Shown piece after piece: positions 35,101 through 43,933 of a DNA stretch of 64,000 bases (positions are counted from its first letter, which is position 1; every line of letters begins with the position of its first letter). Location of the stretch: contig NZ_VOHQ01000003.1 of the NCBI RefSeq assembly GCF_009192765.1, positions 62,001-126,000 of the forward strand, given 5' to 3'. The notes below the pieces were generated by a model. That model made no database searches, had not been told where the DNA came from, and worked only from the letters and a program-made list of their open reading frames with translations. The position numbers and the translations under genes are program-made. Origin of the DNA: Agriterribacter humi (GTDB taxonomy: Bacteria > Bacteroidota > Bacteroidia > Chitinophagales > Chitinophagaceae).

Positions 35101-38100
35101 TCAACTGAAAAGATATTCCACATCATCCCTCGAAAGGCTCTTGACGAAAGTGTTATCGTCTGCGATCAGATCTCGCGCTAAAGAACGCTTTTTCTCCTGC
35201 AATTGCAGGATCTTATCCTCAATGGTGTCTTTGCATATCATACGATAGGCAAAAATGTTTTTCGTTTGTCCAATACGGTGTGTACGGTCAATAGCCTGCT
35301 GTTCTACGGCAGGGTTCCACCAGGGATCCACGATATATACATAATCAGCCGCGGTAAGATTCAATCCCACGCCACCGGCTTTAAGAGAAATTAAAAATGC
35401 CCTGCAGGTATCATCGTTCTGAAAACGGTTGATGGCCTTTTCTCTTTCGTGTGCCGGAGTGCTTCCGTCGAAATATTCAAAGGGCACTTCCAGTGCTTTA
35501 AGTTTTTCCTTGATCAGGGCCAACATACCCAGGAACTGTGAAAAAACGAGCGCCTTATGATTGCTTATATTTTCGGTGATCTCTCTCGCTATTTCTTCCA
35601 GCTTGATGGAATGATTGGGATATTTTTCCGGTTCATTCATAATTGCGGGGGAGTCGCAGATCTGTCGCAGCTTCATTAACCCCTGCAAAATGGTTAGCTG
35701 CGAACGCTCAATCCCTTGTTCACTGATTACGCCTAATATCTTATTCCGGTAGTCGTTGCGGAAAGCTTCGTAAATTTCTCTTTGCTCGGTCTGCATTTCG
35801 CAAAACAGGATCGTTTCTGTTTTTTCGGGAAGATCTTTTGCCACCTGTTCTTTGGTGCGGCGCAGGATAAATGGATACAGCAGCTTTTTTAAATGTTCTT
35901 TCCTGTCCTGCTCTCCAAATTTATCAATAGGAGTAGCAAATTCATTCCGGAAATATTCAACACTGCCGAGCATGCCCGGATTCAAAAAATTCATCTGCGC
36001 ATAAATATCAAATGTATTATTCTGCAGGGGCGTACCGCTCAGGCAAAGCCGGTTTTTTGATAACAGCAGGCCGGCAGCTTTGGTTACCTTGCTCTGCGGG
36101 TTTTTAATAGCCTGCGATTCATCAAGAATAACGTAATCAAAATGCATTTCCGTAAGCAACTTAATATCGCTGCGCAAAGTGCCATAAGTTGTGATAATAA
36201 CGTTATAGGCATTAAAAACTTCTTTATTCCGGCCCCTGTCTCCACCATGATGAATGTGATAGGTAAGATCAGGGGTGAATTTTTTTATTTCATTTTCCCA
36301 GTTGAACATCAGGGTGGTGGGGCAAACCACTATGGCCTTCAGTGAATCATGGGTATCGCGGTAAAATTGTAAAAATGATAAGGCCTGTACTGTTTTACCC
36401 AAGCCCATATCATCGGCTAAAATGCCACCCCAGCCTACCTCGCTCAAATAATTAAGCCAGTGATAACCCGCTACCTGGTATGGACGTAAAATATGTTCCA
36501 GTCTTGGAGGCGGGTCAATTTCTTTAATGCGGTTAAATCCTCTCAGCCTGTTGTATTTCTCTTCCAGTTCTATTAAAACTTCGGCTTCATTCCTTTCTTC
36601 ATACAATTCATCTATTACACTGAGATGGTATTTTGAAAGACGCAAAGAATTATTCTTGCCTTCACCTACTCTGAACAGGAGTGAGTACTTTTTTAGCCAG
36701 CCCTCGGGTAATATGCCCAGTGTGCCATCATTAAGCTGAACAAACTGCTGTTTATTAACCAGCGCTCTTTTAATTTCGTCTATGCTTACCTGCTGGCCGT
36801 CAAACACTACTTTTACTTTGGCATCGAACCAGTCCATGCCACTGCTGATATGAATTTCAGTAGAAGGACGGGCTGTATTAAAGCGAAAGTTTTTCAGCAC
36901 ATCAAAACCCACTACCGGCACATTCATTTCTTTCATGCTGTCAACAAACAAAAAGAACCAGTTGTTCTTTAAAACATCCGCACCTTTTAAAGCCAGTGTG
37001 GCCGCACCTTCGGGATGAATGAAATTGGAATGAAGACTTTCTAACTTTTTTATAAATTGTAACTCCACCTGCCGGTTCCTGTGAATTTCCAGCACTTTAT
37101 CGTTTATCGGCAGCGTAATGATATCTTTTGCATTAAACCGTGTTTCAAAGCCTTTGTAGGAAAATACAGGTACAAACAACAGGTAATCTCCTTTTTCCTG
37201 CAGCAGTACTTTCACTTCCGGATCGCCATCCTTTACTTCCTGGACAAGGTTTTCGGCAAACCGTACTTTATAATCTTTTGTTAGCGGGATAATAATTTTT
37301 TTCAGGTAATCGGGCCAATCTTCCCCCTCAATAAGCTGGTTCTCCTTTTGGGCAAACCTTTCAATTTCCATTATATCTTCCTGCCTGCTCCAGTTATAAA
37401 AAGTATCCGCATACTTAAAAACCATATAACTGTTCCATTCGTTTTCCTGTAAAGGCACTTCAGCCCCGTTTACCTGCACATAACAGGCTATTTCCACTTT
37501 TGTTTTTTGGGTATTTACATGAAAAACGGGTGTTGCTGTTTCATCAGATAGCTGAACCGGAAGGAGATTGGATGTAATGAAACTTTTCCGGTGTGGTAAA
37601 AAATAGATGAGCGGGTTATCTTTTTGTTCGTTAAACAATTTAAGCAGTTTAGGATACCAGTACTCCGTGATCAGGGATTTGGTTTCTTCGGGAAGATCAT
37701 CGTCTTCATGATGGATAATGTTTTCCCAGATCCCCGAAAAAGGGGAATTGCGGCTCACATATTTATTTACTTCAGTTTCGTTCAGTTTACGGATTTGCTG
37801 CAGCAGTTGTTTATCCTGGTCTGTATACTGATCTGCATTTACAAACTTTGCAATATCAAGCTTTTCAATTTTGCCGCTAAAACTTATACCACTGTCATTT
37901 ATTTCACCGCTAATGGCATCCAGTCCAAAGTAAGGGTATACTCCTTTTGTTTCATTAAATACTACGCCAATGCGGTTGGTATTTTCAGCGGGCAGCGGAA
38001 CTTCTTCTTCAGCTATTACCGGTTCCTGTTCAGGAACAGCAGTGCGGGATTTGAGCAATCCACCGGATACAGGATCCGCTCTTTTAATAGAAGCATCAAG

Positions 38101-38865
38101 CACCCGCAAAAAAGGCTTCCCGTCTTTATAGGTAAATTCAAACTTCCCCGTCAGGTCATCATCCAGCGAATAGCCATATGCTTCCAGCAATTTATTTTTT
38201 TGCTTATCCCAGTTACGGATAGAGTCAAAATAATAAGGGCCGTAGGCATTGAGCAATTGCAGGAACAGGGCCACTTTATGTACACAAAGCGGATGTTCCT
38301 GTTCATCGCACTTGCAGGAAGTGTCAAAATTTCTTTCCTCATTTTTTTGTATTACCAAAGGGAAGGATTCGCCATTGTATACCAGGCTTGCTTCTACTCT
38401 TTCGTTTGCCGCACTTATGATATTCGCCTTTTGTTTTTGAAGTATTTTTTCGGCTTCAGTATAAATATCGGGCGAACTCAGCAGCCTGATGCTTTTAAGT
38501 TCAATATCCCTCATTTTTATGACGGTATGGCGCTGGTGATACAGTACATCTTTTTCACCGAGCACATTTTTATCTAACAGTTCCTGCAACTGGAGTAAAG
38601 CTGCTGTTTCATGGCGACAAATATCCCCCAAATTGTACGGACAGGTACAGCGAACCGACAGACCTTTGGGGTCTTTATATTTTTGGACATATACTTTGTA
38701 AAAAGTGGCATAACTGTCATCCTTTACTCTAAAGGTAACCGAACCCAGCAGGTCATCGTGTTCTATTAATTCAACGTAGCCAATAGAATGGATTTTTTTA
38801 CCCCTGCGGATCACTTCATCTGTGCCATTATTATATACAAACTTAATAAGATGTGGTAAAGCCAT
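35101..38865 (-). CDS. SNF2-family helicase with two SWIM zinc fingers
   Basis: 1254-residue DNA-dependent ATPase of the bacterial SNF2/RapA-like class. Near the N-terminus two SWIM fingers share the same CxC-x7-CxH spacing: Cys73, 75, 83, His85 (CTCPYNLGDICRH) and Cys184, 186, 194, His196 (CKCDEQEHPLCVH). A long beta-rich middle region follows. The motor starts near 780: Walker A ILADDMGLGKTVQAL (about 815), DEAH variant VILDESQAIKN (about 915), and motif VI QAIDRTHRIGQ (about 1190). Such proteins remodel protein-DNA complexes; the exact role here is unknown. Single-gene unit. Confidence 0.93.
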   Translation of the reverse strand: MALPHLIKFVYNNGTDEVIRRGKKIHSIGYVELIEHDDLLGSVTFRVKDDSYATFYKVYVQKYKDPKGLSVRCTCPYNLGDICRHETAALLQLQELLDKNVLGEKDVLYHQRHTVIKMRDIELKSIRLLSSPDIYTEAEKILQKQKANIISAANERVEASLVYNGESFPLVIQKNEERNFDTSCKCDEQEHPLCVHKVALFLQLLNAYGPYYFDSIRNWDKQKNKLLEAYGYSLDDDLTGKFEFTYKDGKPFLRVLDASIKRADPVSGGLLKSRTAVPEQEPVIAEEEVPLPAENTNRIGVVFNETKGVYPYFGLDAISGEINDSGISFSGKIEKLDIAKFVNADQYTDQDKQLLQQIRKLNETEVNKYVSRNSPFSGIWENIIHHEDDDLPEETKSLITEYWYPKLLKLFNEQKDNPLIYFLPHRKSFITSNLLPVQLSDETATPVFHVNTQKTKVEIACYVQVNGAEVPLQENEWNSYMVFKYADTFYNWSRQEDIMEIERFAQKENQLIEGEDWPDYLKKIIIPLTKDYKVRFAENLVQEVKDGDPEVKVLLQEKGDYLLFVPVFSYKGFETRFNAKDIITLPINDKVLEIHRNRQVELQFIKKLESLHSNFIHPEGAATLALKGADVLKNNWFFLFVDSMKEMNVPVVGFDVLKNFRFNTARPSTEIHISSGMDWFDAKVKVVFDGQQVSIDEIKRALVNKQQFVQLNDGTLGILPEGWLKKYSLLFRVGEGKNNSLRLSKYHLSVIDELYEERNEAEVLIELEEKYNRLRGFNRIKEIDPPPRLEHILRPYQVAGYHWLNYLSEVGWGGILADDMGLGKTVQALSFLQFYRDTHDSLKAIVVCPTTLMFNWENEIKKFTPDLTYHIHHGGDRGRNKEVFNAYNVIITTYGTLRSDIKLLTEMHFDYVILDESQAIKNPQSKVTKAAGLLLSKNRLCLSGTPLQNNTFDIYAQMNFLNPGMLGSVEYFRNEFATPIDKFGEQDRKEHLKKLLYPFILRRTKEQVAKDLPEKTETILFCEMQTEQREIYEAFRNDYRNKILGVISEQGIERSQLTILQGLMKLRQICDSPAIMNEPEKYPNHSIKLEEIAREITENISNHKALVFSQFLGMLALIKEKLKALEVPFEYFDGSTPAHEREKAINRFQNDDTCRAFLISLKAGGVGLNLTAADYVYIVDPWWNPAVEQQAIDRTHRIGQTKNIFAYRMICKDTIEDKILQLQEKKRSLARDLIADDNTFVKSLSRDDVEYLFS

Positions 38866-38974
38866 GCTTGAGAAAAATTCAGTAATTCAAGCCCATCGTT
38901 CAGAAAAGGCTAATTGGCGAAATTACAAAAAAAAGCTCAGTAGATGGCTAAGTCAAAAAGGAAGGCATAATATT

Positions 38975-39727
38975 TTATGGCCGGGAATGTCCGTTGAATG
39001 CTACTGCCAGCTTCCCTTCGGCGTATACAGGCAGTATATCTGCAACATCCGGAGAAAGACAGTACTGTATGTCCTTTTCCAGTCCATAGCTGCTTAGCCG
39101 CAGGTAATGCGAAGCCTGCTTGTTTTTAACAAACTGATAAATATCCGCTTTTGCTTCCGTATAAAGCGTATGTGCTATAGTGGAAGAATCGCAGTTGATA
39201 TTAAAATATCCTTTTACCCTGTCAATAACCGCTCCGGCAAACAGGGTATCTTCCAGGTTTATCCTGTCTTTCCATGCAGCACAGGCTAATACCACATTTT
39301 GTTTTTGTGCAATGAGGTGGGTGGCCACGGCTGATAAATTAGGGAAGGAACCTGTAATAATATTTTTTGCGCCTTTTTCAAGCGCCATATATAAAAGCCG
39401 GGTACCATTGGTAGTGGTAAGTATAAGTATTTTATTTTCAATGAACGTACGGGGATATTCGAATGGAGAGTTTCCATATTGCAGTCCTTCAGCTATTTTT
39501 CCATCCCGCTCTCCGGCAGTAACCGTACCGGGCTCCTTGCCTAATTCTATGCACCCGGCCACCGTATCTACAGGCACAACATAACTGGCGCCATTGTATA
39601 ATGCCGTGGCGATAGTAGAAGTAGCCCGCAAAACATCAATGATTACAACAATAGTATTGTTTGCATCGTAAAGATGCAGCATGGAAGGCGAAAGCGCCGT
39701 ATGTAATGCAGGTTTGTTTCCGTTCAT
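38975..39727 (-). CDS. comB: ComB family 2-phosphosulfolactate phosphatase
   Basis: 250 residues from ATG 39727 (MNGNKPALH). Family signatures include VVIIDVLRATSTIATALYNG near residue 30, TVTAGERDGKIAEGLQYGNSP, LTTTNGTRLL and VLACAAWKDRINLEDTLFAG. ComB is a Mg-dependent phosphatase that turns 2-phosphosulfolactate to sulfolactate, an early step of coenzyme M synthesis in methanogens. Many bacteria have homologues outside that pathway. No comA or comC is in the window, so a broader phosphatase role or a sulfonate side route is possible. Confidence 0.9.
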   Translation of the reverse strand: MNGNKPALHTALSPSMLHLYDANNTIVVIIDVLRATSTIATALYNGASYVVPVDTVAGCIELGKEPGTVTAGERDGKIAEGLQYGNSPFEYPRTFIENKILILTTTNGTRLLYMALEKGAKNIITGSFPNLSAVATHLIAQKQNVVLACAAWKDRINLEDTLFAGAVIDRVKGYFNINCDSSTIAHTLYTEAKADIYQFVKNKQASHYLRLSSYGLEKDIQYCLSPDVADILPVYAEGKLAVAFNGHSRP

Positions 39728-39790
39728 AGTAAAACCACGCTGTCGCGAAAGCTGCAAATATCTGAAAGAAAGCGGGATTTACATAAAAGA

Positions 39791-40264
39791 TCAGCCCATT
39801 ACGGCACGCCACTTTTCCGATTCGGCATAAAGTTTTACCAGCGCATTGCGTTTGTTCAGCAAAGCTTCAAAATAATTTTTCATGAAAAGCTTTCCCAGCA
39901 TGCCGCCAACGGCATCCCTGGGTTCTTCCATTTCAATGAGATCAATGACCAAAGTGCCGTTTTCAACTGGTTTAAAATGATGCTCATGCCTGAAACTTTT
40001 TAAATCCCCCTTTACCTGTTCTTCCACAAATTTTTCGGGAATATTCATCTCCAGCACCCTTGCGGTTATCATCCTGGTTTTGCCCAAATGTTTGGCAGAA
40101 AGCGTAATCGTATCGCCGGCGTTTACCAATATTCCGGCAGCGCTTGCAGATAAACTTTCATTTCTGCCTTCCAGCGCTTTTTTATACACGGTGGTATTGC
40201 GGCAAAGATCAAATACCCGTTCAACAGGGGCCTTAATGAATGTGGTAAGATGAATGGAGTTCAT
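39791..40264 (-). CDS. SRPBCC/START-like ligand-binding protein
   Basis: 157 residues in the helix-grip fold: STHLTTFIKAPVERVFDL-like opening (here SIHLTTFIKAPVERVFDLC), central beta strands with HEHHFKPVENGTLVIDLIEM, and a long C-terminal helix GGMLGKLFMKNYFEALLNKR. Related to polyketide cyclase/dehydrase-like proteins that bind hydrophobic ligands; no ligand can be named. Lies between comB and gcvT in the same direction, 25 bp after the gcvT stop, so cotranscription with gcvT is likely. Confidence 0.85.
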   Translation of the reverse strand: MNSIHLTTFIKAPVERVFDLCRNTTVYKKALEGRNESLSASAAGILVNAGDTITLSAKHLGKTRMITARVLEMNIPEKFVEEQVKGDLKSFRHEHHFKPVENGTLVIDLIEMEEPRDAVGGMLGKLFMKNYFEALLNKRNALVKLYAESEKWRAVMG

Positions 40265-40289
40265 GGGATATTAAAGGTTTTTATAAGCA

Positions 40290-41405
40290 TTATGTTTGTT
40301 GCACAAAAGGCAGTTTTACTACTTTCGCCTTTAGCAGTTTATCTCTTACTTCAATATACACTTCACTGTCTATATCCGCAAATTCGGTTGTTACATATCC
40401 CATCCCAATGGCCCGTCCTAAGGTAGGAGACTGCGTACCGGATGTTACCCTGCCAATTAAGTTTCCTTCTGCATCCTTAATCCGGTAATCATGGCGCGGA
40501 ATGCCCCTATCCGTCATTTCAAAGCCTACTAATTTTTTGTCGGCGCCCGCTGCCTTCTGTTTTTGAAGATACTCACTTGCCGTAAAGGATTTGGTAAATT
40601 TGGTGATCCAGCCCAAACCTGCTTCTAACGGTGTTGTAAAATCATCAATATCATTTCCATACAAACAATAGCCCATCTCTAAGCGAAGGGTGTCTCTTGC
40701 GCCGAGCCCTATAGGTTTTAAGCCCATTGGGCCGCCTATCTCAAACAGGGCATTCCATACCGTGTCTGCATTACCCTCTTTACCCTGCCTACCGGCAGGC
40801 AGGTTCTCAAAGTATATTTCCACACCACCGGCCCCGGTATAACCCGTGGCGCTGATCAGCACATTGTCTATACCCGCAAATTTGCCTTTTATGAAATTGT
40901 AATATTTCAGGTTCAATATATCCAGTTCCGTAAGCGGTTGCAGCATTTTAGCCGCATTGGGACCCTGTACTGCCAAAAGGCAGGTCTTATCCGAAATATT
41001 GTGCATTTCCACATTCCCGGTATTATGATGACTGATCCAGTCCCAGTCTTTTTCAATATTAGAAGCATTAACCACCAGCATATATACTTTATTGTATTCG
41101 ATACAATATATCAGCAGGTCGTCAATAATTCCACCATTTTCGTTAGTCAGGCAACTGTATTGTATTTTGCCGGCAGTAAGTTTTGATGCGTCATTGGTGG
41201 TTACCCGCTGAATGAGATCCAAAGCTCCTTCACCTTTAAATATAAACTCCCCCATATGGCTAACGTCAAAAACACCGGCATTGTTACGTACGGCAGCATG
41301 TTCATCATTAATTCCTGTATAGCTGATAGGCATATTGTACCCTGCAAACTCAGCCATTTTGGCACCGGCAGCAATATGTTTTGCTGTAAAAGCTGTTTGT
41401 TTCAT
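40290..41405 (-). CDS. gcvT: Aminomethyltransferase (glycine cleavage T protein)
   Basis: Transfers the methylene group from lipoamide-bound aminomethyl to tetrahydrofolate in glycine cleavage, releasing ammonia. 371 residues, about ten more than is usual. Typical stretches are [62 protein letters not shown] and [19 protein letters not shown]. Residues 201-212 ([12 protein letters not shown]) replace a normal short loop and are encoded by a copy of the GC-rich palindrome, in frame. The gene is probably functional. gcvH and gcvP are not in the window. Confidence 0.95.
   Translation of the reverse strand: MKQTAFTAKHIAAGAKMAEFAGYNMPISYTGINDEHAAVRNNAGVFDVSHMGEFIFKGEGALDLIQRVTTNDASKLTAGKIQYSCLTNENGGIIDDLLIYCIEYNKVYMLVVNASNIEKDWDWISHHNTGNVEMHNISDKTCLLAVQGPNAAKMLQPLTELDILNLKYYNFIKGKFAGIDNVLISATGYTGAGGVEIYFENLPAGRQGKEGNADTVWNALFEIGGPMGLKPIGLGARDTLRLEMGYCLYGNDIDDFTTPLEAGLGWITKFTKSFTASEYLQKQKAAGADKKLVGFEMTDRGIPRHDYRIKDAEGNLIGRVTSGTQSPTLGRAIGMGYVTTEFADIDSEVYIEVRDKLLKAKVVKLPFVQQT
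40784..40803. repeat. GC-rich palindromic element, copy 3, inside gcvT
   Basis: cctgcct (40784-40790) and aggcagg (40797-40803) around accggc. It lies in frame in gcvT and encodes LPAGRQG on the - strand, in the surface loop after GGVEIYFE. Confidence 0.85.
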
Positions 41406-41452
41406 GAAAATCGAATATTAAAATAATGTTAGTCTGCATGTTATCTTGAAAA

Positions 41453-41529
41453 GTGAGAGGTGAATAGTGAAAGGTTTAAATCATCTATTGCCTGTTCACA
41501 TACCTTATACCATACCCCTTATTCTCTTC
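41453..41529 (+). repeat. Heptanucleotide tracts upstream of gcvT
   Basis: gtgagag, gtgaata, gtgaaag, gtttaaa (41453-41480), then accttat, accatac, cccttat, tctcttc (41502-41529). The first group is the inverse of the actcacc family at 9630. Confidence 0.65.
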
Positions 41530-41614
41530 ACAGTGAATACGTCAGATATTGTTAAGTTGACAATAGTATCATATTTACTGCAAACCCGCTGCTGCATAAG
41601 CGACCGGCACATCC

Positions 41615-41702
41615 CTGCAACCTGCCCTTTCCCTGCAACTTGTAACCTGCACCCTGCATCCCCTCCCTCTTCCTTACTCCTTACCGCCTTCCCCCTCTTC
41701 CT
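41615..41702 (+). repeat. Heptanucleotide tract over the carbonic anhydrase stop
   Basis: ctgcaac, ctgccct (41615-41628), then ten units in register from 41633: ctgcaac, ttgtaac, ctgcacc, ctgcatc, ccctccc, tcttcct, tactcct, taccgcc, ttccccc, tcttcct. It contains the stop and last eight or nine codons of the gene at 41674. Confidence 0.8.
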
Positions 41703-42210
41703 TAAACCAATTGCTGTACATAAGATAATTGTTAGCAATGCGGTTAATTTCTCCACTGATCAGTTCCTCCGGTACATTCTTCACTTTTTTTGCAGGTACG
41801 CCTGCATAAATGGAACCTGCTTCTACTTTTACGCCTTCTAATATTACAGCTCCCGCCGCAATAATGGAATGGCTTCCTATTTCGGCATTGTCCATTATAA
41901 TGGCGCCCATACCAATCAAAACATTGTCGTGCACCGTGCAGCCATGCACAATGGCATTGTGACCAATACTAACGTTATTTCCGATAATGGTTTTTGTTTT
42001 TTGATAAGTGCAATGTATCACGGCCCCATCCTGTATATTAACTTTATTGCCTATGCGGATGGAATTAACATCGCCTCTTACCACCGCATTAAACCATATG
42101 CTGCAGTCATCCCCCATTGTTACATCCCCCACTATTGTAGCATTAGGCGCTATATAGCAATTTTGGCCAAAAACAGGAGATACTCCCTTTACGGGCAATA
42201 ATAATGGCAT
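41674..42210 (-). CDS. Gamma-class carbonic anhydrase-like hexapeptide protein
   Basis: 178 residues of left-handed beta-helix hexapeptide repeats (IGNKVNIQDGAVI, IGNNVSIGHNAIVHGCTVHD, IGMGAIIMDNAEIGSHSIIA), as in the PaaY/YrdA/gamma-CA group. The zinc ligands are probably the histidines in VIHCTYQ, SIGHNAIVHG. Function ranges from carbonic anhydrase to thioesterase or unknown; catalysis is not certain. The acidic end EEGEGGKE is encoded inside a heptanucleotide tract and looks acquired. The start at ATG 42210 gives the usual N-terminus for this group. Confidence 0.9.
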   Translation of the reverse strand: MPLLLPVKGVSPVFGQNCYIAPNATIVGDVTMGDDCSIWFNAVVRGDVNSIRIGNKVNIQDGAVIHCTYQKTKTIIGNNVSIGHNAIVHGCTVHDNVLIGMGAIIMDNAEIGSHSIIAAGAVILEGVKVEAGSIYAGVPAKKVKNVPEELISGEINRIANNYLMYSNWFKEEGEGGKE

Positions 42211-42300
42211 AGCTAAACGTTTGTTTTATTTTTTGTGGGCCGGAGATAATGCATATGCGCCAACGCTTCGTTTGTGGTTTCTCCAATGCAAGCCATCTAC

Positions 42301-43224
42301 TTATACCAATGCAATATCAAAATTTACCAGCTCAACAAATTGCTGCACTCTTTCATCAATATTGCTTTTAGTGAGTTCCTTCAGCCGGGTAGTGCCAAAT
42401 TTTTCCACACAAAAGGAAGCAATTGCCGAACCGATAACAATAGCCGACTTCATGCCTTCAAAAGAAAAATCTTTGGTACTGTCTAAATAACCAACAAATC
42501 CACCGGCAAAAGTATCTCCGGCGCCGGTAGGGTCAAACACTTCATCTAACGGCAGGGCCGGTGCAAAAAATACATGATCGCCATGAAAAAGCAGGGCGCC
42601 ATGCTCCCCTTTTTTTATAACCAGGAATTTGGGTCCCATTTTCATGATCTCCCTGGCAGCCCGCACCAAAGAATATTGCGCACTCAACTGCCTTGCCTCG
42701 CTGTCGTTTACCAGCAGTACATCCACCTCTTGAAGTACTTTTTCCAACTCAGTCATCGCAGTATCCATCCAAAAATTCATGGTATCCAGAACAATCAGTT
42801 TAGGACGTTTCTTTAATTGTTCTATTACACTAAGCTGAACAGCAGGCGACAAGTTGCCCAGCATTAAAATATCGGCTCCCTGGTAACTGTCAGGCACAAT
42901 GGGTTCAAAATCTCCGAGAACATTTAACTGCGTTTCAAGGGTATCCCGTGTATTCATATCCATGTGATACCTGCCACTCCAGAAAAACGATTTTCTATCT
43001 TTTTTTATCTGTACTCCCTCCATCTGCACTCCCCGGGCCTCCAGCATATCCAGTTCCTCCTGCGGAAAATCGCCTCCTACAACGGAGATTTGCTGAACAG
43101 GCCTGGTGAAATTAGATGCACTCCAGGCAATATAGGTAGCTGCTCCGCCCACTATTTTATTACTTTTTCCGAAAGGCGTTTCAATTGCATCAAAAGCCAT
43201 GGATCCAACAACTATCACAGACAT
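42301..43224 (-). CDS. PfkB-family sugar or nucleoside kinase
   Basis: 307-residue ribokinase-fold kinase. The N-terminal signature is VGGAATYIAWSASNF (substrate site) and the C-terminal one is FDPTGAGDTFAGGFVGYLDS with the catalytic Asp of GAGD near residue 240. VVGGDFPQEELDMLEARGVQ and LVVLD-type stretches (LIVLDTMNFWMDTA) resemble adenosine-kinase-like members. The substrate is not certain. Single gene upstream of the carbonic anhydrase gene on the same strand, 90 bp away. Confidence 0.9.
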   Translation of the reverse strand: MSVIVVGSMAFDAIETPFGKSNKIVGGAATYIAWSASNFTRPVQQISVVGGDFPQEELDMLEARGVQMEGVQIKKDRKSFFWSGRYHMDMNTRDTLETQLNVLGDFEPIVPDSYQGADILMLGNLSPAVQLSVIEQLKKRPKLIVLDTMNFWMDTAMTELEKVLQEVDVLLVNDSEARQLSAQYSLVRAAREIMKMGPKFLVIKKGEHGALLFHGDHVFFAPALPLDEVFDPTGAGDTFAGGFVGYLDSTKDFSFEGMKSAIVIGSAIASFCVEKFGTTRLKELTKSNIDERVQQFVELVNFDIALV

Positions 43225-43334
43225 GGTTATACATTTATCAAATGATCAATACATTGTTTTAAAACCGTGCAAAACTAAGTCAAATAAATTAAGACTTTAG
43301 GGTTTTTAACCCCCTCAGAGATATTGATTCGTTT

Positions 43335-43342
43335 TATTTTTG
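43335..43342 (+). promoter_or_regulatory. Candidate -7 box just before a start codon
   Basis: tatttttg matches TAnnTTTG and ends only four bases before the ATG at 43347, which would make the mRNA leaderless or nearly so. No -33 element at 17-23 bases. Confidence 0.4.
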
Positions 43343-43346
43343 CAAT

Positions 43347-43643
43347 ATGGAATTTGAAAATTTTATTTCTACGCTTACCGCTCCTTCACCGCCCGAAATA
43401 ATATCTGCTTATTTGCAGGCTATGTGGTTTGATGCTAAGGGAGATTGGGATAAGGCTCATGATATTATACAGGATATTGATGACAGCAAAGCTGCACTGA
43501 TTCATGCATACCTGCACCACAAGGAAGGTGATTCCTCCAATGCCCGGTACTGGTATAATCGTGCAGGTAAGCCATTTCCTGCCGTTTCGCTGCAGCAGGA
43601 ATGGGAGCAAATAGTAAAAGATTTATTGAATACGTCAAGGTAG
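43347..43643 (+). CDS. Small helical protein of unknown function
   Basis: 98 residues, acidic, with predicted helices and a TPR-like pattern (SAYLQAMWFDAKGDWDKAHD, IHAYLHHKEGDSSNARYWYN). The spacing of small residues suggests about one and a half helix-turn-helix repeats. There is no signal peptide. I do not recognise a named family, but its composition and codon use are those of a real gene. Divergent from the PfkB kinase; the next small gene follows after 44 bp. Confidence 0.75.
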   Translation: MEFENFISTLTAPSPPEIISAYLQAMWFDAKGDWDKAHDIIQDIDDSKAALIHAYLHHKEGDSSNARYWYNRAGKPFPAVSLQQEWEQIVKDLLNTSR

Positions 43644-43687
43644 AAGGCTGCCTGATTGCCGGATTGTGATTACAGATTTATAGAATT

Positions 43688-43891
43688 ATGTATTTAGTTC
43701 GCAAAATCAATGGTAGCAAAGCTGTGAATTGTTTTATCAAGTCTCAGCGGGACTTGTGGTGGGTAGAATATTCCGAAGAATGCACCAAACGTTCCTTCGT
43801 AATGTCTGGTGCGGTTGTAATTAAACCATCTACCCACAAAATGTACCTATGGCACAATAAAAAATGTAATTGGTATTTAATCGGAATTTAA
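43688..43891 (+). CDS. Small protein of unknown function
   Basis: 67 residues with three cysteines and several tryptophans (SQRDLWWVEYSEECTKRSF, MYLWHNKKCNWYLIGI). No domain recognised. Starts 44 bp after the TPR-like gene and runs in the same direction, so the two could be cotranscribed. Reality is supported only by frame length and composition. Confidence 0.45.
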   Translation: MYLVRKINGSKAVNCFIKSQRDLWWVEYSEECTKRSFVMSGAVVIKPSTHKMYLWHNKKCNWYLIGI

Positions 43892-43933
43892 TCAGGGCAA
43901 GGCCTGGCAAACTAAATGCATAGCCTTGTAGAT

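Noticed and set aside
37624-38577. 317-codon open frame on the + strand inside the SNF2 helicase gene
   Set aside because: Phe/Ile/Tyr-rich translation typical of antisense to a coding strand; the opposite strand encodes conserved SNF2 sequence.
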